Of a DNA stretch of 64,000 nt, positions 56,860 through 64,000 are shown piece after piece. The DNA is taken from NCBI GenBank assembly GCA_963741135.1, contig CAVUHC010000008.1, positions 1,488,001-1,552,000 of the forward strand, read 5' to 3'. A program made the translations under genes and the position numbers. This DNA is from Gp6-AA40 sp963741135 (GTDB lineage Bacteria > Acidobacteriota > Vicinamibacteria > Vicinamibacterales > UBA2999). Numbering within the stretch: the first letter of the stretch is position 1; every line of letters starts with the position of its first letter. Under the pieces are notes generated by a model. It ran no database searches. It had not been told where the DNA came from and was given only the letters and a program-made list of their open reading frames with translations.

Positions 56860-59201
56860 TTACGGTCGAAACAAGCGATTGACTTTGACGATGAGGGCCC
56901 GGTTGGCGAGAGCGGGGAAGCGACGGGCGAGTGTGTCCCGATCCTCGTTGTAGACGACAAAGAGCTCGCTGCCGGGACGATACTCCCACCGTAGCCGCAC
57001 ATTCGCGCTGACGGCGTGGCTGCTCGAGTTGTACTGCAGCAGCGCGCTCGTAAACATCAGCGGCGTCATCGTGTAGGTGACGCGCCCGCCGACGAGCTGA
57101 CTCGTAAATGACCCTTCCGCCAAATCGACCCAGTTGAGCAGATACGTCGGCTCGACCGACAGCCGCGATCCCACACTCGTCCGGCCACGACTCAGGCTGA
57201 TCGCCGTCTTGTGGCCGCTGTAAAACGTTCCACGATCCACCGCGAAATTGCCGCTCATCTTCCGGCGCTGCCCCAGATTCATCTGGATGTGCACGTTGTC
57301 ATAGTGATAGCCGCCGACCGGCAGCGTGACATCGGACGCGATCGCAAACAGACGCGGGAGAAATTCGTAGGTGTCGTTGACGGTGACGCTGAGGCGATCG
57401 CTGTTCTGGAACTCGATCGCGAATTCTCCGATCGACTCACGCGTGTCCAGCCGGCCCGTGCCGTTGGTGATGTAGGCCATTGAGCCCGCCCAGAAGAACT
57501 TGCGGACCGACGCGATCGACTTCGGCCGTGGGCTGAACCGGAACTGTCCGAAGCTGCGGCGGATGTCGTCACGCCGCACGAAGCCTACTTCGGGATTGAA
57601 ATTGTCTCCGACAACGAGGTGCTCAATCTGGACACCGTAACGGTCGCCCGGATAATCGAGCTGGCCCCGGAAGCTGGTGTCCTTCCCCCGCCGACCGTCG
57701 GTGCGCGACCGGGCCCAGTACGTATTCACGTTCAGATTGTCGAAGAAGCCGAATGTCCCGTCGATGCCGTAGACCCCGTTTGTGCCGACGCCGGTTTGCC
57801 CGACCGTCCGGCCAGTAAACAGCAGCCCCACGTTGCTGCGCCGATGCAGATCGCGCTTCACGCGCACGACGGAAAAATTCGTGGACCGCACTCCCGACTC
57901 TCTCCCAGTCTGAATGTCCAGGAGGCCGAGGCTGTAGCGTCCGACCCGCCCCGTTGTGCGGCGCACCGGCAACGATTGGTACTGGTTGGCCGTCATTGAG
58001 CCCGATTCGCCGGCTGTAAAACAGAATCGGTGTGTCGCTGTTTCCCGCAAACCCGCCGGCCGCTGCACCGCCGAATGCAAAGACTCCCTGATTCTCGAGA
58101 AAGAACTCGCGCTTTTCAGGGAAGAAGAGGCCGAACCGCGTCAGGTTGACCTGCTGCTCGTCGGCCTCGACTTGAGCAAAGTCAGTGTTGTAGGTGAAGT
58201 CCGCGGTGACGTTCTGCGTCAGCCCATACTTCACGTCGAGCCCGATGTCTCCACCGAGGTCGTTCGAGACACGCGGCGTGCCCGCGCGATCGGTCTTCAG
58301 GTCGGAAATGACGTAGGGCTTGAGCTCGAGGTTTCTGGCTCCGGATGGCGCCTCCAGTCCCACAACCGTCGCGGCGAGCGATCCCTGGTAGAGCCCCGAC
58401 TGCCCGCGCGCGGCCGGAATGCGCGTGATGTAGGAGATCTCGTTCTTCCATCGGTTGGTGCGAAATACGTTGAAGCCCCAGATCTGCGTCACGGCCGGGT
58501 CCATAGCGAAGCGATTTGAACGGAATGACCACTTCCGCGGTCCAGCCCCCTTCGAAGCGCCCGGCCCTGGCGTCCCAGACCGTGTTCCAGTCGCCGTTCC
58601 ACTGCCGCTCGTTTGTCACCTGCCCGTCCTGACGTCCGCCGAGGGCATTGGTGGTGAAATTGAACGAGTTGCGCCCATCGTGAAAGGTGTCGAACATCAA
58701 GGACACAATGTCGTTGCCCATCCACATGTTCGGACCATCGCGGCGCATCTCGTTGGCGATCATCCGCTCGGGGTTGCTTTCCCAGCAGCGATACGAGACG
58801 TAGACATTGTCGTCGTCGAACGCCAGCCACACTTCGGTCTTCTCGGTTGCTGGCGAACCCTCCTGCGGCTCCTGCTGAATGAAGTCTGAAATCGGGGGCA
58901 CGCTGGTGTACAGGGATTCGTCGAGGCGCCCGTCAATCCGCATTGGCGTCGTCACGCGCACGGCGCGAATGGTCGCCCGGCCTGACTCGTCGCGAGTGAT
59001 GACTGCCGGAGAGATCGGAGGCGCAGGTCCGTCGAAGTCGGCCGGGAGGTCGACCAGGAGCTGTGGCGCCGCCAGTGCTTCAGTCTGGCCGGCGTGAACG
59101 GGGGAGACAATGAACGAGATCACAAAGATGGTTAAACCACGTACCCAGACATTCTTCGTGTCCTTCGTGCACGTCGTGGTTAAAACCGTCTTCGTGGTCA
59201 T
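56860..59201 (-). CDS. DUF5916 protein with CBM9-like domain, two frameshifts
   Basis: Three frames join into about 780 residues. The N-terminal CBM9-like domain (TPMRIDGRLDESLYTSVPPI, FIQQEPQEGSPATEKTEVWL) is followed after a break near 58495 by 'NTDFAQVEADEQQVNLTRFG' and FFPEKREFFLENQGVF. After another near 57955 comes the barrel (GRVGRYSLGLLDIQTGRESG), ending KVNRLFRP. The first ~20 codons of the open frame (MTTKTVLTTTCTKDTKN) lie in an ACGAAG-type intergenic repeat, so the true start may be further in, just before RGLTIFVISFIVS. It is a paralogue of the 2530-4764 gene. Confidence 0.78.
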
Positions 59202-59213
59202 CGTGGTTAGGAG
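59149..59213. repeat. Cluster of CTTCGTGG repeats overlapping a start region
   Basis: Four TTCGTG/TCGTGGTTA units in about 60 nt (for example CGTCGTGGTTAAAACC and CATCGTGGTTAGG) match the repeat at 309-396. They encode the first residues of the DUF5916 open frame on the minus strand. Confidence 0.55.
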
Positions 59214-59462
59214 CGGCCGTCGCGGGCCTTAGCGCGCGGGAGGATTATAGGGGGGACTTCTTGCGGGTCGCTCATAGGTCAGCATCAGCCGGGCGATCAC
59301 GGAATTGGGTGTCTCATACCGCAACACCGATGATCCGTGCCGTGCTGGCGCCACCAACCGACGTGTTCACTGGAGGTTAGAGCCAGCCCCCGGCCGCCTC
59401 ATCCGGGTATCCCATTTGCTCTGTGGACCGGAAGCCCCAAAGGTTCACCAAGGAGGATGTCG

Positions 59463-60089
59463 ATGCCCGTGAAGAAATCGATCCGTGCAAAGAAATCTGC
59501 GCGCACGAACACGTCACCGCGTGTGAGTAAGTCTACGCGCCTGACGCCGCGACAGATTGGCTATCGTTCGATGGGCCTGGCGATGATTTGCATCATAACG
59601 GCGGGAATGTTAATCAGCTCGCATCAGCTTTCTCGGCCAGCCGACGAAGCGACGGTAGACACCCAGCCGGACAATGCGGCGATCGAAGCCGACGCAACGA
59701 CAGCATCCGTGGCGATTGCGCCGAGGACCAGGGCTAACGCCGCAGACGAAGCGTACGCGCCAGCAGTGGTGTCGGCGGCGAAGGAACCGGCAGGGCACTT
59801 GGTGCCAGTGACGATTACTGGATGTCTGGAACGCGCCGATGAGACGACGTTTCGGCTGAAGGACACAGTCGGCGCGGACGCACCAAAGTCGCGGAACTGG
59901 AAATCAGGGTTCCTGAAGAAAGGCTCGGCGTCGATCGAGGTTGTCGATGCCGCACACTCGCTGAAGATGGCGGATCATGTCGGGCAGAAGGTCAGCGTGA
60001 CCGGGACGCTCGTCGACCGCGAGATGCAGGTTCGCTCGTTGCAGCGCGTCGCGACATCGTGCGGGGACAGCCCGAAAGTGAGAGTCTGA
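59463..60089 (+). CDS. Membrane-anchored protein with OB-fold-like C-terminal domain
   Basis: A 208-residue protein. The N terminus is basic (KKSIRAKKSARTNT), followed by one transmembrane segment (SMGLAMICIITAGMLISS), an Ala/Asp-rich linker and a beta-rich domain from about residue 120 (VPVTITGCLERADETTFRLK, 'GQKVSVTGTLVDREMQVRSL'), like the small OB-fold (BOF/DUF5666-type) domains. The role is unknown. AAGGAGG at 59450-59456 favours ATG 59463 over 59457. A terminator hairpin follows. Confidence 0.72.
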   Translation: MPVKKSIRAKKSARTNTSPRVSKSTRLTPRQIGYRSMGLAMICIITAGMLISSHQLSRPADEATVDTQPDNAAIEADATTASVAIAPRTRANAADEAYAPAVVSAAKEPAGHLVPVTITGCLERADETTFRLKDTVGADAPKSRNWKSGFLKKGSASIEVVDAAHSLKMADHVGQKVSVTGTLVDREMQVRSLQRVATSCGDSPKVRV

Positions 60090-60103
60090 TTCCGCGAAAA
60101 TAA

Positions 60104-60132
60104 ACCACGAAGGTCACATCGGCCTTCGTGGT
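60104..60132 (+). terminator. ACCACGAAGG/CCTTCGTGGT hairpin
   Basis: A perfect 10-bp stem (60104-60113 with 60123-60132) 14 nt after the preceding stop. It belongs to the ACGAAG repeat family and probably acts as terminator. Confidence 0.6.
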
Positions 60133-60203
60133 CTTGTCTCGCGAGATGTCGGAATGCTGGACCAGTCAGGCGCGTCACGATGCTGATCGAAACGGCTCGA
60201 GTG

Positions 60204-60333
60204 ACTAGCGAGGCTGCGCCTCAGACCGCCGAGCATGTGGCTCCGCCTCGCTAGTGGCAGTATCTCTTTGCCCCGCTTCGCGGGGCGAGAAAACTTGACT
60301 CAATTGGCTGGAATTCAGGTGGTCAAGTTTTCT
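60204..60333. repeat. Three consecutive inverted repeats
   Basis: ACTAGCGAGGC/GCCTCGCTAGT (60204-60214 with 60245-60255), GCCCCGC/GCGGGGC (60270-60286), and AGAAAACTTGAC/GTCAAGTTTTCT (60288-60299 with 60322-60333), all perfect. The last arm runs into the stop of the convergent gene at 60332. They may be terminators for the minus-strand gene or the footprint of a small palindromic element. Confidence 0.6.
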
Positions 60334-61723
60334 AGGGAGCCGTGATGAGCGGCGTCAAGTCGTCGTAGATTTGTTGAAGCCTGATCCGATTCTCGGTGTT
60401 CGCGGTCTGGCGGATGCCTTCGGCAAGATCGGAGAGCGTGGAGCTCAGCTTCCATCGCGCTGCTCCTTCGAGCTTGATTCGCTTCGCCAATTCGGCAGCC
60501 CGTTTCACATCGCCCGCGCGAAACGCAGCGCCGAGGAGCGTCGGACGCAGCCATTCGTCGGCCACGCCTCGCGTCCGTGCCCGCTCACATGCCGCCACGA
60601 CGAAATGGTCAACGATCGCGGCACGTTCATCATCCCCGTCCTCAGCCCTGGCTCGCAGGAGTTGAGGAAGATTCGACGAGCAGAAGTACTCGTTGTAGTC
60701 GAGCTCCATCCCGAACGTGTAGCTCTCGATACTGCTTTCCAGGTATCGGGCCTCGTCTAACGAAGGGCTCGCCGCCCCACCTGCTTCCCGTGCCTTGCGC
60801 GCCGTTCGCCAGAGTCTCTTGTAGCGCCCGCCGATCAGGCCTCGCCGCTCAGGTGTATCACCAAGTTCCTCGATGAGTTTCTCCAGCTGAGCGATGGCTG
60901 ACAGGGGGTCACCGGATTCGGCGACGGCCAACAGGTACTGTTCGCGCACGAACGGCAGCTTCTTGGTGCCGGGTGGAAGAGTGTCGATGAAGTTGCGCAC
61001 CTCGCTCCAGCCCATCTCGTCACGAATGAGCCCGACGAGATCGAGGGCCACCTCTGGAATCCCAAGGGCGCTTGCGACCAGACTCGACAGCAGTGTGGTC
61101 AGGCGGCCCTTTCTAGCCACAGGTTCGCTTTCGAGCCGCACGGCTTTGATGGCAGCTTGAAACACGCTCAGCCGCTCGGCAAAGTCACGAAAGGTACCGC
61201 GCCGCGCCGAATCCGTCTTGGAGTCGGCGATGAGCTCGTAGTACGGGCTTCTGCTGTCCTTGAGCGCCGGGACCTTCGCGATGAGACAATCGCGAATCAC
61301 CACCGCCTCACTCTCGGGAATGTCGCCGCTCGCCAACGGGAAGCGGATCGATGCGAACTGGCTGATATCGAAGAGCGGCTTGCACCAGTCTGGCCCGACC
61401 AGCACACAGTTCGTGTCTCTGGCGACGTGGCGAACCCCCACTTCGTAGTAGACGTTCCCGTTGCCCAGCGTGATATCCGCAAGTACGAGGTCGGCGAATG
61501 CAATTCGTTCGAGCATGGCCTTGACGATCGCCGAGCTCGGGTCGAAATCGGCGCGCATGGGTAAAAAGCCGAGCGCGTCGATCGCCGGCCAATACGCCCG
61601 TTCCCACAGCGCGTCAAAATCGATCTCGGCTGGCGCGCCAGCCGGTCTCGGCTCCTCGACTTTCTTCTTCCGGAAGGGCATCACCATGTAGCACACGGGT
61701 CTGATGCCGGTTGGGTCTGCCAT
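60332..61723 (-). CDS. TRAFs-binding (DUF4071-like) protein with N-terminal TIR/deoxyribosyltransferase-like domain
   Basis: A 463-residue cytosolic protein. Residues about 1-160 (VCYMVMPFRKKK, 'ALWERAYWPAIDALGF', ERIAFADLVLADITLGNGNV, YYEVGVRHVARDTNCVLVG) resemble the nucleoside 2-deoxyribosyltransferase/TIR-like nucleotide-binding fold. The C-terminal half is helical and has 'SIESYTFGMELDYNEYFCSS' and NLPQLLRARAEDGDD, typical of the MAP3K TRAFs-binding domain (DUF4071). Such fusions are suspected immune or stress effectors. It is divergent from the 142-residue gene at 61819 with a 95-nt gap. The weak ribosome binding site makes the start less sure. Confidence 0.72.
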   Translation of the reverse strand: MADPTGIRPVCYMVMPFRKKKVEEPRPAGAPAEIDFDALWERAYWPAIDALGFLPMRADFDPSSAIVKAMLERIAFADLVLADITLGNGNVYYEVGVRHVARDTNCVLVGPDWCKPLFDISQFASIRFPLASGDIPESEAVVIRDCLIAKVPALKDSRSPYYELIADSKTDSARRGTFRDFAERLSVFQAAIKAVRLESEPVARKGRLTTLLSSLVASALGIPEVALDLVGLIRDEMGWSEVRNFIDTLPPGTKKLPFVREQYLLAVAESGDPLSAIAQLEKLIEELGDTPERRGLIGGRYKRLWRTARKAREAGGAASPSLDEARYLESSIESYTFGMELDYNEYFCSSNLPQLLRARAEDGDDERAAIVDHFVVAACERARTRGVADEWLRPTLLGAAFRAGDVKRAAELAKRIKLEGAARWKLSSTLSDLAEGIRQTANTENRIRLQQIYDDLTPLITAP

Positions 61724-61818
61724 ATTCACGTTCCAGCGCAGTGTCGTCGGGGTTGACGAGCTGGCAGATTGTACGCCGACGAACGATCGGTTCACGTGGC
61801 TACGGTAAACTTGAGTCT

Positions 61819-62247
61819 ATGGAAACCTCAGTTGACATGTCGGCTTCGCGCGCCACGGGTCAACGCCAGCGGTACGTCAAGCGCGCGACATCATTCGTTG
61901 TCGCCGTGCAGCTCGCGCTTCAGACCAAGGGTTTTACCTACGAAAAGTGGGGCGGGCCGCAAACGTGCAAATCGGGTGATTGGATCGTGAGCAACGACGG
62001 CGATACGTATACCGTCGATCGCGAGTCATTCGAGCGCACCTACAAGAGCCTGAGTCCCGGCCTGTACCGCAAGACGACACCGATCTGGGCCGAAGTTGCT
62101 CAACAGGCGGGGAGTGTGCGGACCAAGGAAGGGCTCACCAGTTACAAAGCGGGTGACTATCTCGTCTCCAACGATCAAGAGGGCAAAGATCCGTACGCGA
62201 TCTCCAAGACCTCCTTCGAGGCGATGTACGAGTTGGCGCGCGATTAG
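61819..62247 (+). CDS. Small protein with two PGDYG-like repeats
   Basis: A 142-residue protein with two related units: 'CKSGDWIVSNDGDTYTVDRE' followed by SFERTYKSL, and 'YKAGDYLVSNDQEGKDPYAI' followed by SFEAMYEL. The G-D-(W/Y)-x-V-S-N pattern is that of PGDYG-like domains. No signal peptide. Divergent from the TRAFs-binding protein gene, suggesting a functional pair, perhaps sensor or regulator and effector. I know of no proven function. Confidence 0.65.
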   Translation: METSVDMSASRATGQRQRYVKRATSFVVAVQLALQTKGFTYEKWGGPQTCKSGDWIVSNDGDTYTVDRESFERTYKSLSPGLYRKTTPIWAEVAQQAGSVRTKEGLTSYKAGDYLVSNDQEGKDPYAISKTSFEAMYELARD

Positions 62248-62307
62248 CCTTCGCCTTCTGCATGCTTTCTCAGCGTTTCTTCGCCGCCTTCCGCTTCGTG
62301 CCCACTC

Positions 62308-64000
62308 CTAGCGAAAGCGCGCGATGCTCTCTACGACGTCGTGAAGCTGAGCACCGTCGTCTTCCTTGCCGGCGCCCGCGGCTGCCCTGAAGCGATAGGT
62401 TCTGGTGGTGGACTTGATGGTCAGCATGCCGTCCGCCAGCGTATGCAGGAACTCGTTGTATCTGAGAGCGAAGCCGTCCTTCGTTTCGTCGGGCACGAAT
62501 GCCACCCCGTCGCGAGACACGACCAGGCGTCCCTGGCAGCTCCCGACGACATGTACATGCACAACACTGAGGGACGTCAGGTCCTGCACTGCGGGTCGAA
62601 GGATCTCGGGGACTGAAGCGCTCGGCGCGGCGGACAACGGGACTGCGATACCGCTCGACGTCACCACCGCAGGATGCTGGACCGCAGAATTGTCCGCGAG
62701 GTCTTCTTCGCGGACCTTGAAGGTCCGCGCCGCGGTGAGGGTCCGCGCCGCGGTGAGGGTCCGCGCCGCAGTGAGGGTCGGCGCCGCGGTGAGCGCGGCA
62801 GGAGCGTCGCTTTCGAGAAACACGTCGGATGTCCGGACCGGCATCCCCGCGGCCGCGAGTGTTCCAATAAGCGATCCCTCATTCGCGTTCTCGAGAGGAA
62901 GCGGGGAGGGGGATTGGACATCGGACTGAGGTCCGTTGGCGAACCGCGCAAAGAGGCCTGCAGACGTCAGCAGCACGATGGCCGCTGCCGCAACGGCGAG
63001 CCACCTGCCTGTCGCGGACAGCCTCGTGAAATCGAGTGACTCCAGCTTGCGCCCCGCCGATCGGAGAGACGACGCAGGCTTCTTGTTACCCGCACTTCCC
63101 AGCCGTGCCGGAAGACCGGTCTTCAACAAGTCCGCCGCCCTCTTGACGTCAAGCGGTTTGGCGAACAGATACCCCTGCGCAGACTCGCAGTTCAGCGAGC
63201 GGAGCAACGCCACCTGTTCTTCGTTCTCGATTCCTTCGGCAACCACGTGCAGCCCCAATTGCTTCGCCATGGTGGTCAGGGTGCCGATGATCTCCGCGGT
63301 GTCCTTGTGGGTTTCCATGCCGCGAGTAAATGACCGGTCGATCTTCAGTGCGTCCAACGGGAACTGGCGCAGATAGGCGAGCGAGGAATATCCGGTACCG
63401 AAATCGTCGATGCTGATTCGGACGCCGATGGCCCGGAGTTGCATCAGCAGGGTCTTGACCGCGGTGGGATTTTCCATCGCGATGCCTTCTGTCAGCTCTA
63501 GCACCAGGCTGCGCGCCTCGAGGGAGGAGTCGCGCAAGGTTTCGGCGATCTGTTCGACGAGCGCGGGGTCCCTCAACTGCACGCTGGACAGATTGACGGA
63601 CACCCACAGGTCCGCCGAGAGCGCCGCACTGTCGTGCCAGGCTTTGAGCCGGAGGCAGGCCTCGCGCAGGATCCAGTTGCCCAGCGGGACGATGAATCCG
63701 GTCCTCTCCGCGATGGGAATGAAGTCGAGGGGCGGAATCATGCCGAGGACCGGGTGCTGCCATCGCACCAGTGCTTCGAGTCCAATGATCTGATTCGACG
63801 CGAGCGACACAATCGGCTGGTACAAGAGGTGGAACTCGCGCCGATCGAGCGCCTGCTTCAAGTCGCCTTCCAACTGTAGCTCGGCTCGCTCCGATTTCAG
63901 AATGGCGGTGTCAAAGATTTCGCAGTGGGACCCACCCAGCACTCGAGCCCGATGGAGCGCAGTTTCCGCATCGCGCAACACGTCATCGGCCTTCGTATAG
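62308..64000 (-). CDS. EAL-domain c-di-GMP phosphodiesterase with C-terminal membrane and sensor-like domain (partial)
   Basis: Open to the right edge; the first visible residues (YTKADDVLRDAETALHRAR) are the end of a GGDEF domain, so this is a GGDEF-EAL protein cut by the window. The EAL domain (visible residues about 35-290) has all key motifs: 'GLEALVRWQHP', 'WVSVNLSSVQL', 'ISIDDFGTGYSSLAYL', 'ALKIDRSF', 'VVAEGIENEEQ' and GYLFAKP, so it should be active. A transmembrane helix (WLAVAAAAIVLLTSAGLFA) follows, then a repeat-rich linker and a C-terminal domain 'VVGSCQGRLVVSRDGVAFVP' and 'LRYNEFLHTLADGMLTIKST'. That domain is recurrent in acidobacterial proteins as I recall. Confidence 0.88.
   Translation of the reverse strand, partial: YTKADDVLRDAETALHRARVLGGSHCEIFDTAILKSERAELQLEGDLKQALDRREFHLLYQPIVSLASNQIIGLEALVRWQHPVLGMIPPLDFIPIAERTGFIVPLGNWILREACLRLKAWHDSAALSADLWVSVNLSSVQLRDPALVEQIAETLRDSSLEARSLVLELTEGIAMENPTAVKTLLMQLRAIGVRISIDDFGTGYSSLAYLRQFPLDALKIDRSFTRGMETHKDTAEIIGTLTTMAKQLGLHVVAEGIENEEQVALLRSLNCESAQGYLFAKPLDVKRAADLLKTGLPARLGSAGNKKPASSLRSAGRKLESLDFTRLSATGRWLAVAAAAIVLLTSAGLFARFANGPQSDVQSPSPLPLENANEGSLIGTLAAAGMPVRTSDVFLESDAPAALTAAPTLTAARTLTAARTLTAARTFKVREEDLADNSAVQHPAVVTSSGIAVPLSAAPSASVPEILRPAVQDLTSLSVVHVHVVGSCQGRLVVSRDGVAFVPDETKDGFALRYNEFLHTLADGMLTIKSTTRTYRFRAAAGAGKEDDGAQLHDVVESIARFR
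62721..62792. repeat. Four tandem 18-bp repeats inside the EAL gene
   Basis: Four head-to-tail 18-bp units (consensus GGGTCCGCGCCGCGGTGA; 62721, 62739, 62757, 62775) with one or two changes each. On the minus strand they encode the repeated hexapeptide TLTAAR in the periplasmic linker, in frame, so copy number can change without breaking the gene. Confidence 0.85.

Noticed and set aside
1..64000. tRNA, rRNA, CRISPR arrays, prophage or transposase genes
   Set aside because: No cloverleaf, rRNA motif, regularly spaced repeat or transposase/integrase protein was recognised on reading; covariance-model searches were not possible here.

Overview
The window looks like a chromosomal segment of a GC-rich acidobacterium, most likely Vicinamibacteria / subdivision 6. 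This is inferred from gene content: three Oar-like TonB-dependent receptors of about 1000-1120 aa with an N-terminal carboxypeptidase-regulatory-like domain, DUF5916 proteins, a DUF1592/DUF1552 pair, many Tat-exported or Sec-exported oxidoreductases, PQQ dehydrogenases and c-type cytochromes. Most of it reads as secreted or membrane redox and polymer-uptake functions.

Layout. 0-2.3 kb: tail of a PQQ dehydrogenase, a toxin-antitoxin pair, a TPR-gene remnant and a second copy of the PQQ tail. 2.5-4.8 kb: DUF5916 protein. 4.9-8.8 kb (minus): NosR-like FMN/ferredoxin membrane protein, ApbE flavin transferase and a small haem protein, with overlapping ends. 8.9-14.3 kb (plus): DUF1592 cytochrome, DUF1552 protein, ankyrin protein. 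14.6-24.7 kb: two TonB receptors around an amidohydrolase, an alpha/beta hydrolase, a PQQ-free secreted protein and a DUF6152 protein. 24.8-30.4 kb (minus): a three-subunit molybdenum hydroxylase with its own cytochrome b. 30.6-35.1 kb: gene remnants, an FG-GAP protein, an internally deleted radical SAM gene, a DegT aminotransferase, a DedA protein and a secreted kinase-like protein. 35.4-40.2 kb (minus): third TonB receptor and an exported amidase. 40.4-42.2 kb: an unknown secreted protein. 42.2-50.6 kb (minus): PQQ dehydrogenase, SoxC/SoxD-like sulfite dehydrogenase, VOC protein, dihaem cytochrome, Tat-type TPP enzyme, PepSY protein. 50.9-51.8 kb: metallo-beta-lactamase-fold hydrolase. 52.1-56.9 kb: the most unusual region, a phosphosulfolactate synthase gene (comA), a 2-phosphosulfolactate phosphatase gene (comB) and an ATP-grasp ligase gene, bracketed by two paralogous methyltransferases. 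56.9-64 kb: DUF5916 protein, an OB-fold-like protein, a divergent pair (TRAFs-binding/TIR-like effector and PGDYG-like protein) and an EAL phosphodiesterase running off the right edge.

The com region is lower in GC by hand count of single lines (about 48-53% against about 67% in a TonB gene) and lies between a truncated and a near-complete DUF5916 gene, which suggests acquired DNA. The likely logic is sulfite plus phosphoenolpyruvate to phosphosulfolactate (ComA), dephosphorylation to sulfolactate (ComB), then conjugation and methylation by the ATP-grasp and methyltransferases. The product is unknown.

Many genes carry single-base frameshifts with otherwise well conserved protein on both sides (at least twenty sites, clustered at 25-30, 41-46 and 53-58 kb). 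Uncorrected sequencing indels are the simplest explanation, so 'broken' calls below should be read with that in mind. Two kinds of dispersed palindromic repeat occur between genes. No tRNA, rRNA, CRISPR array or transposase was seen.
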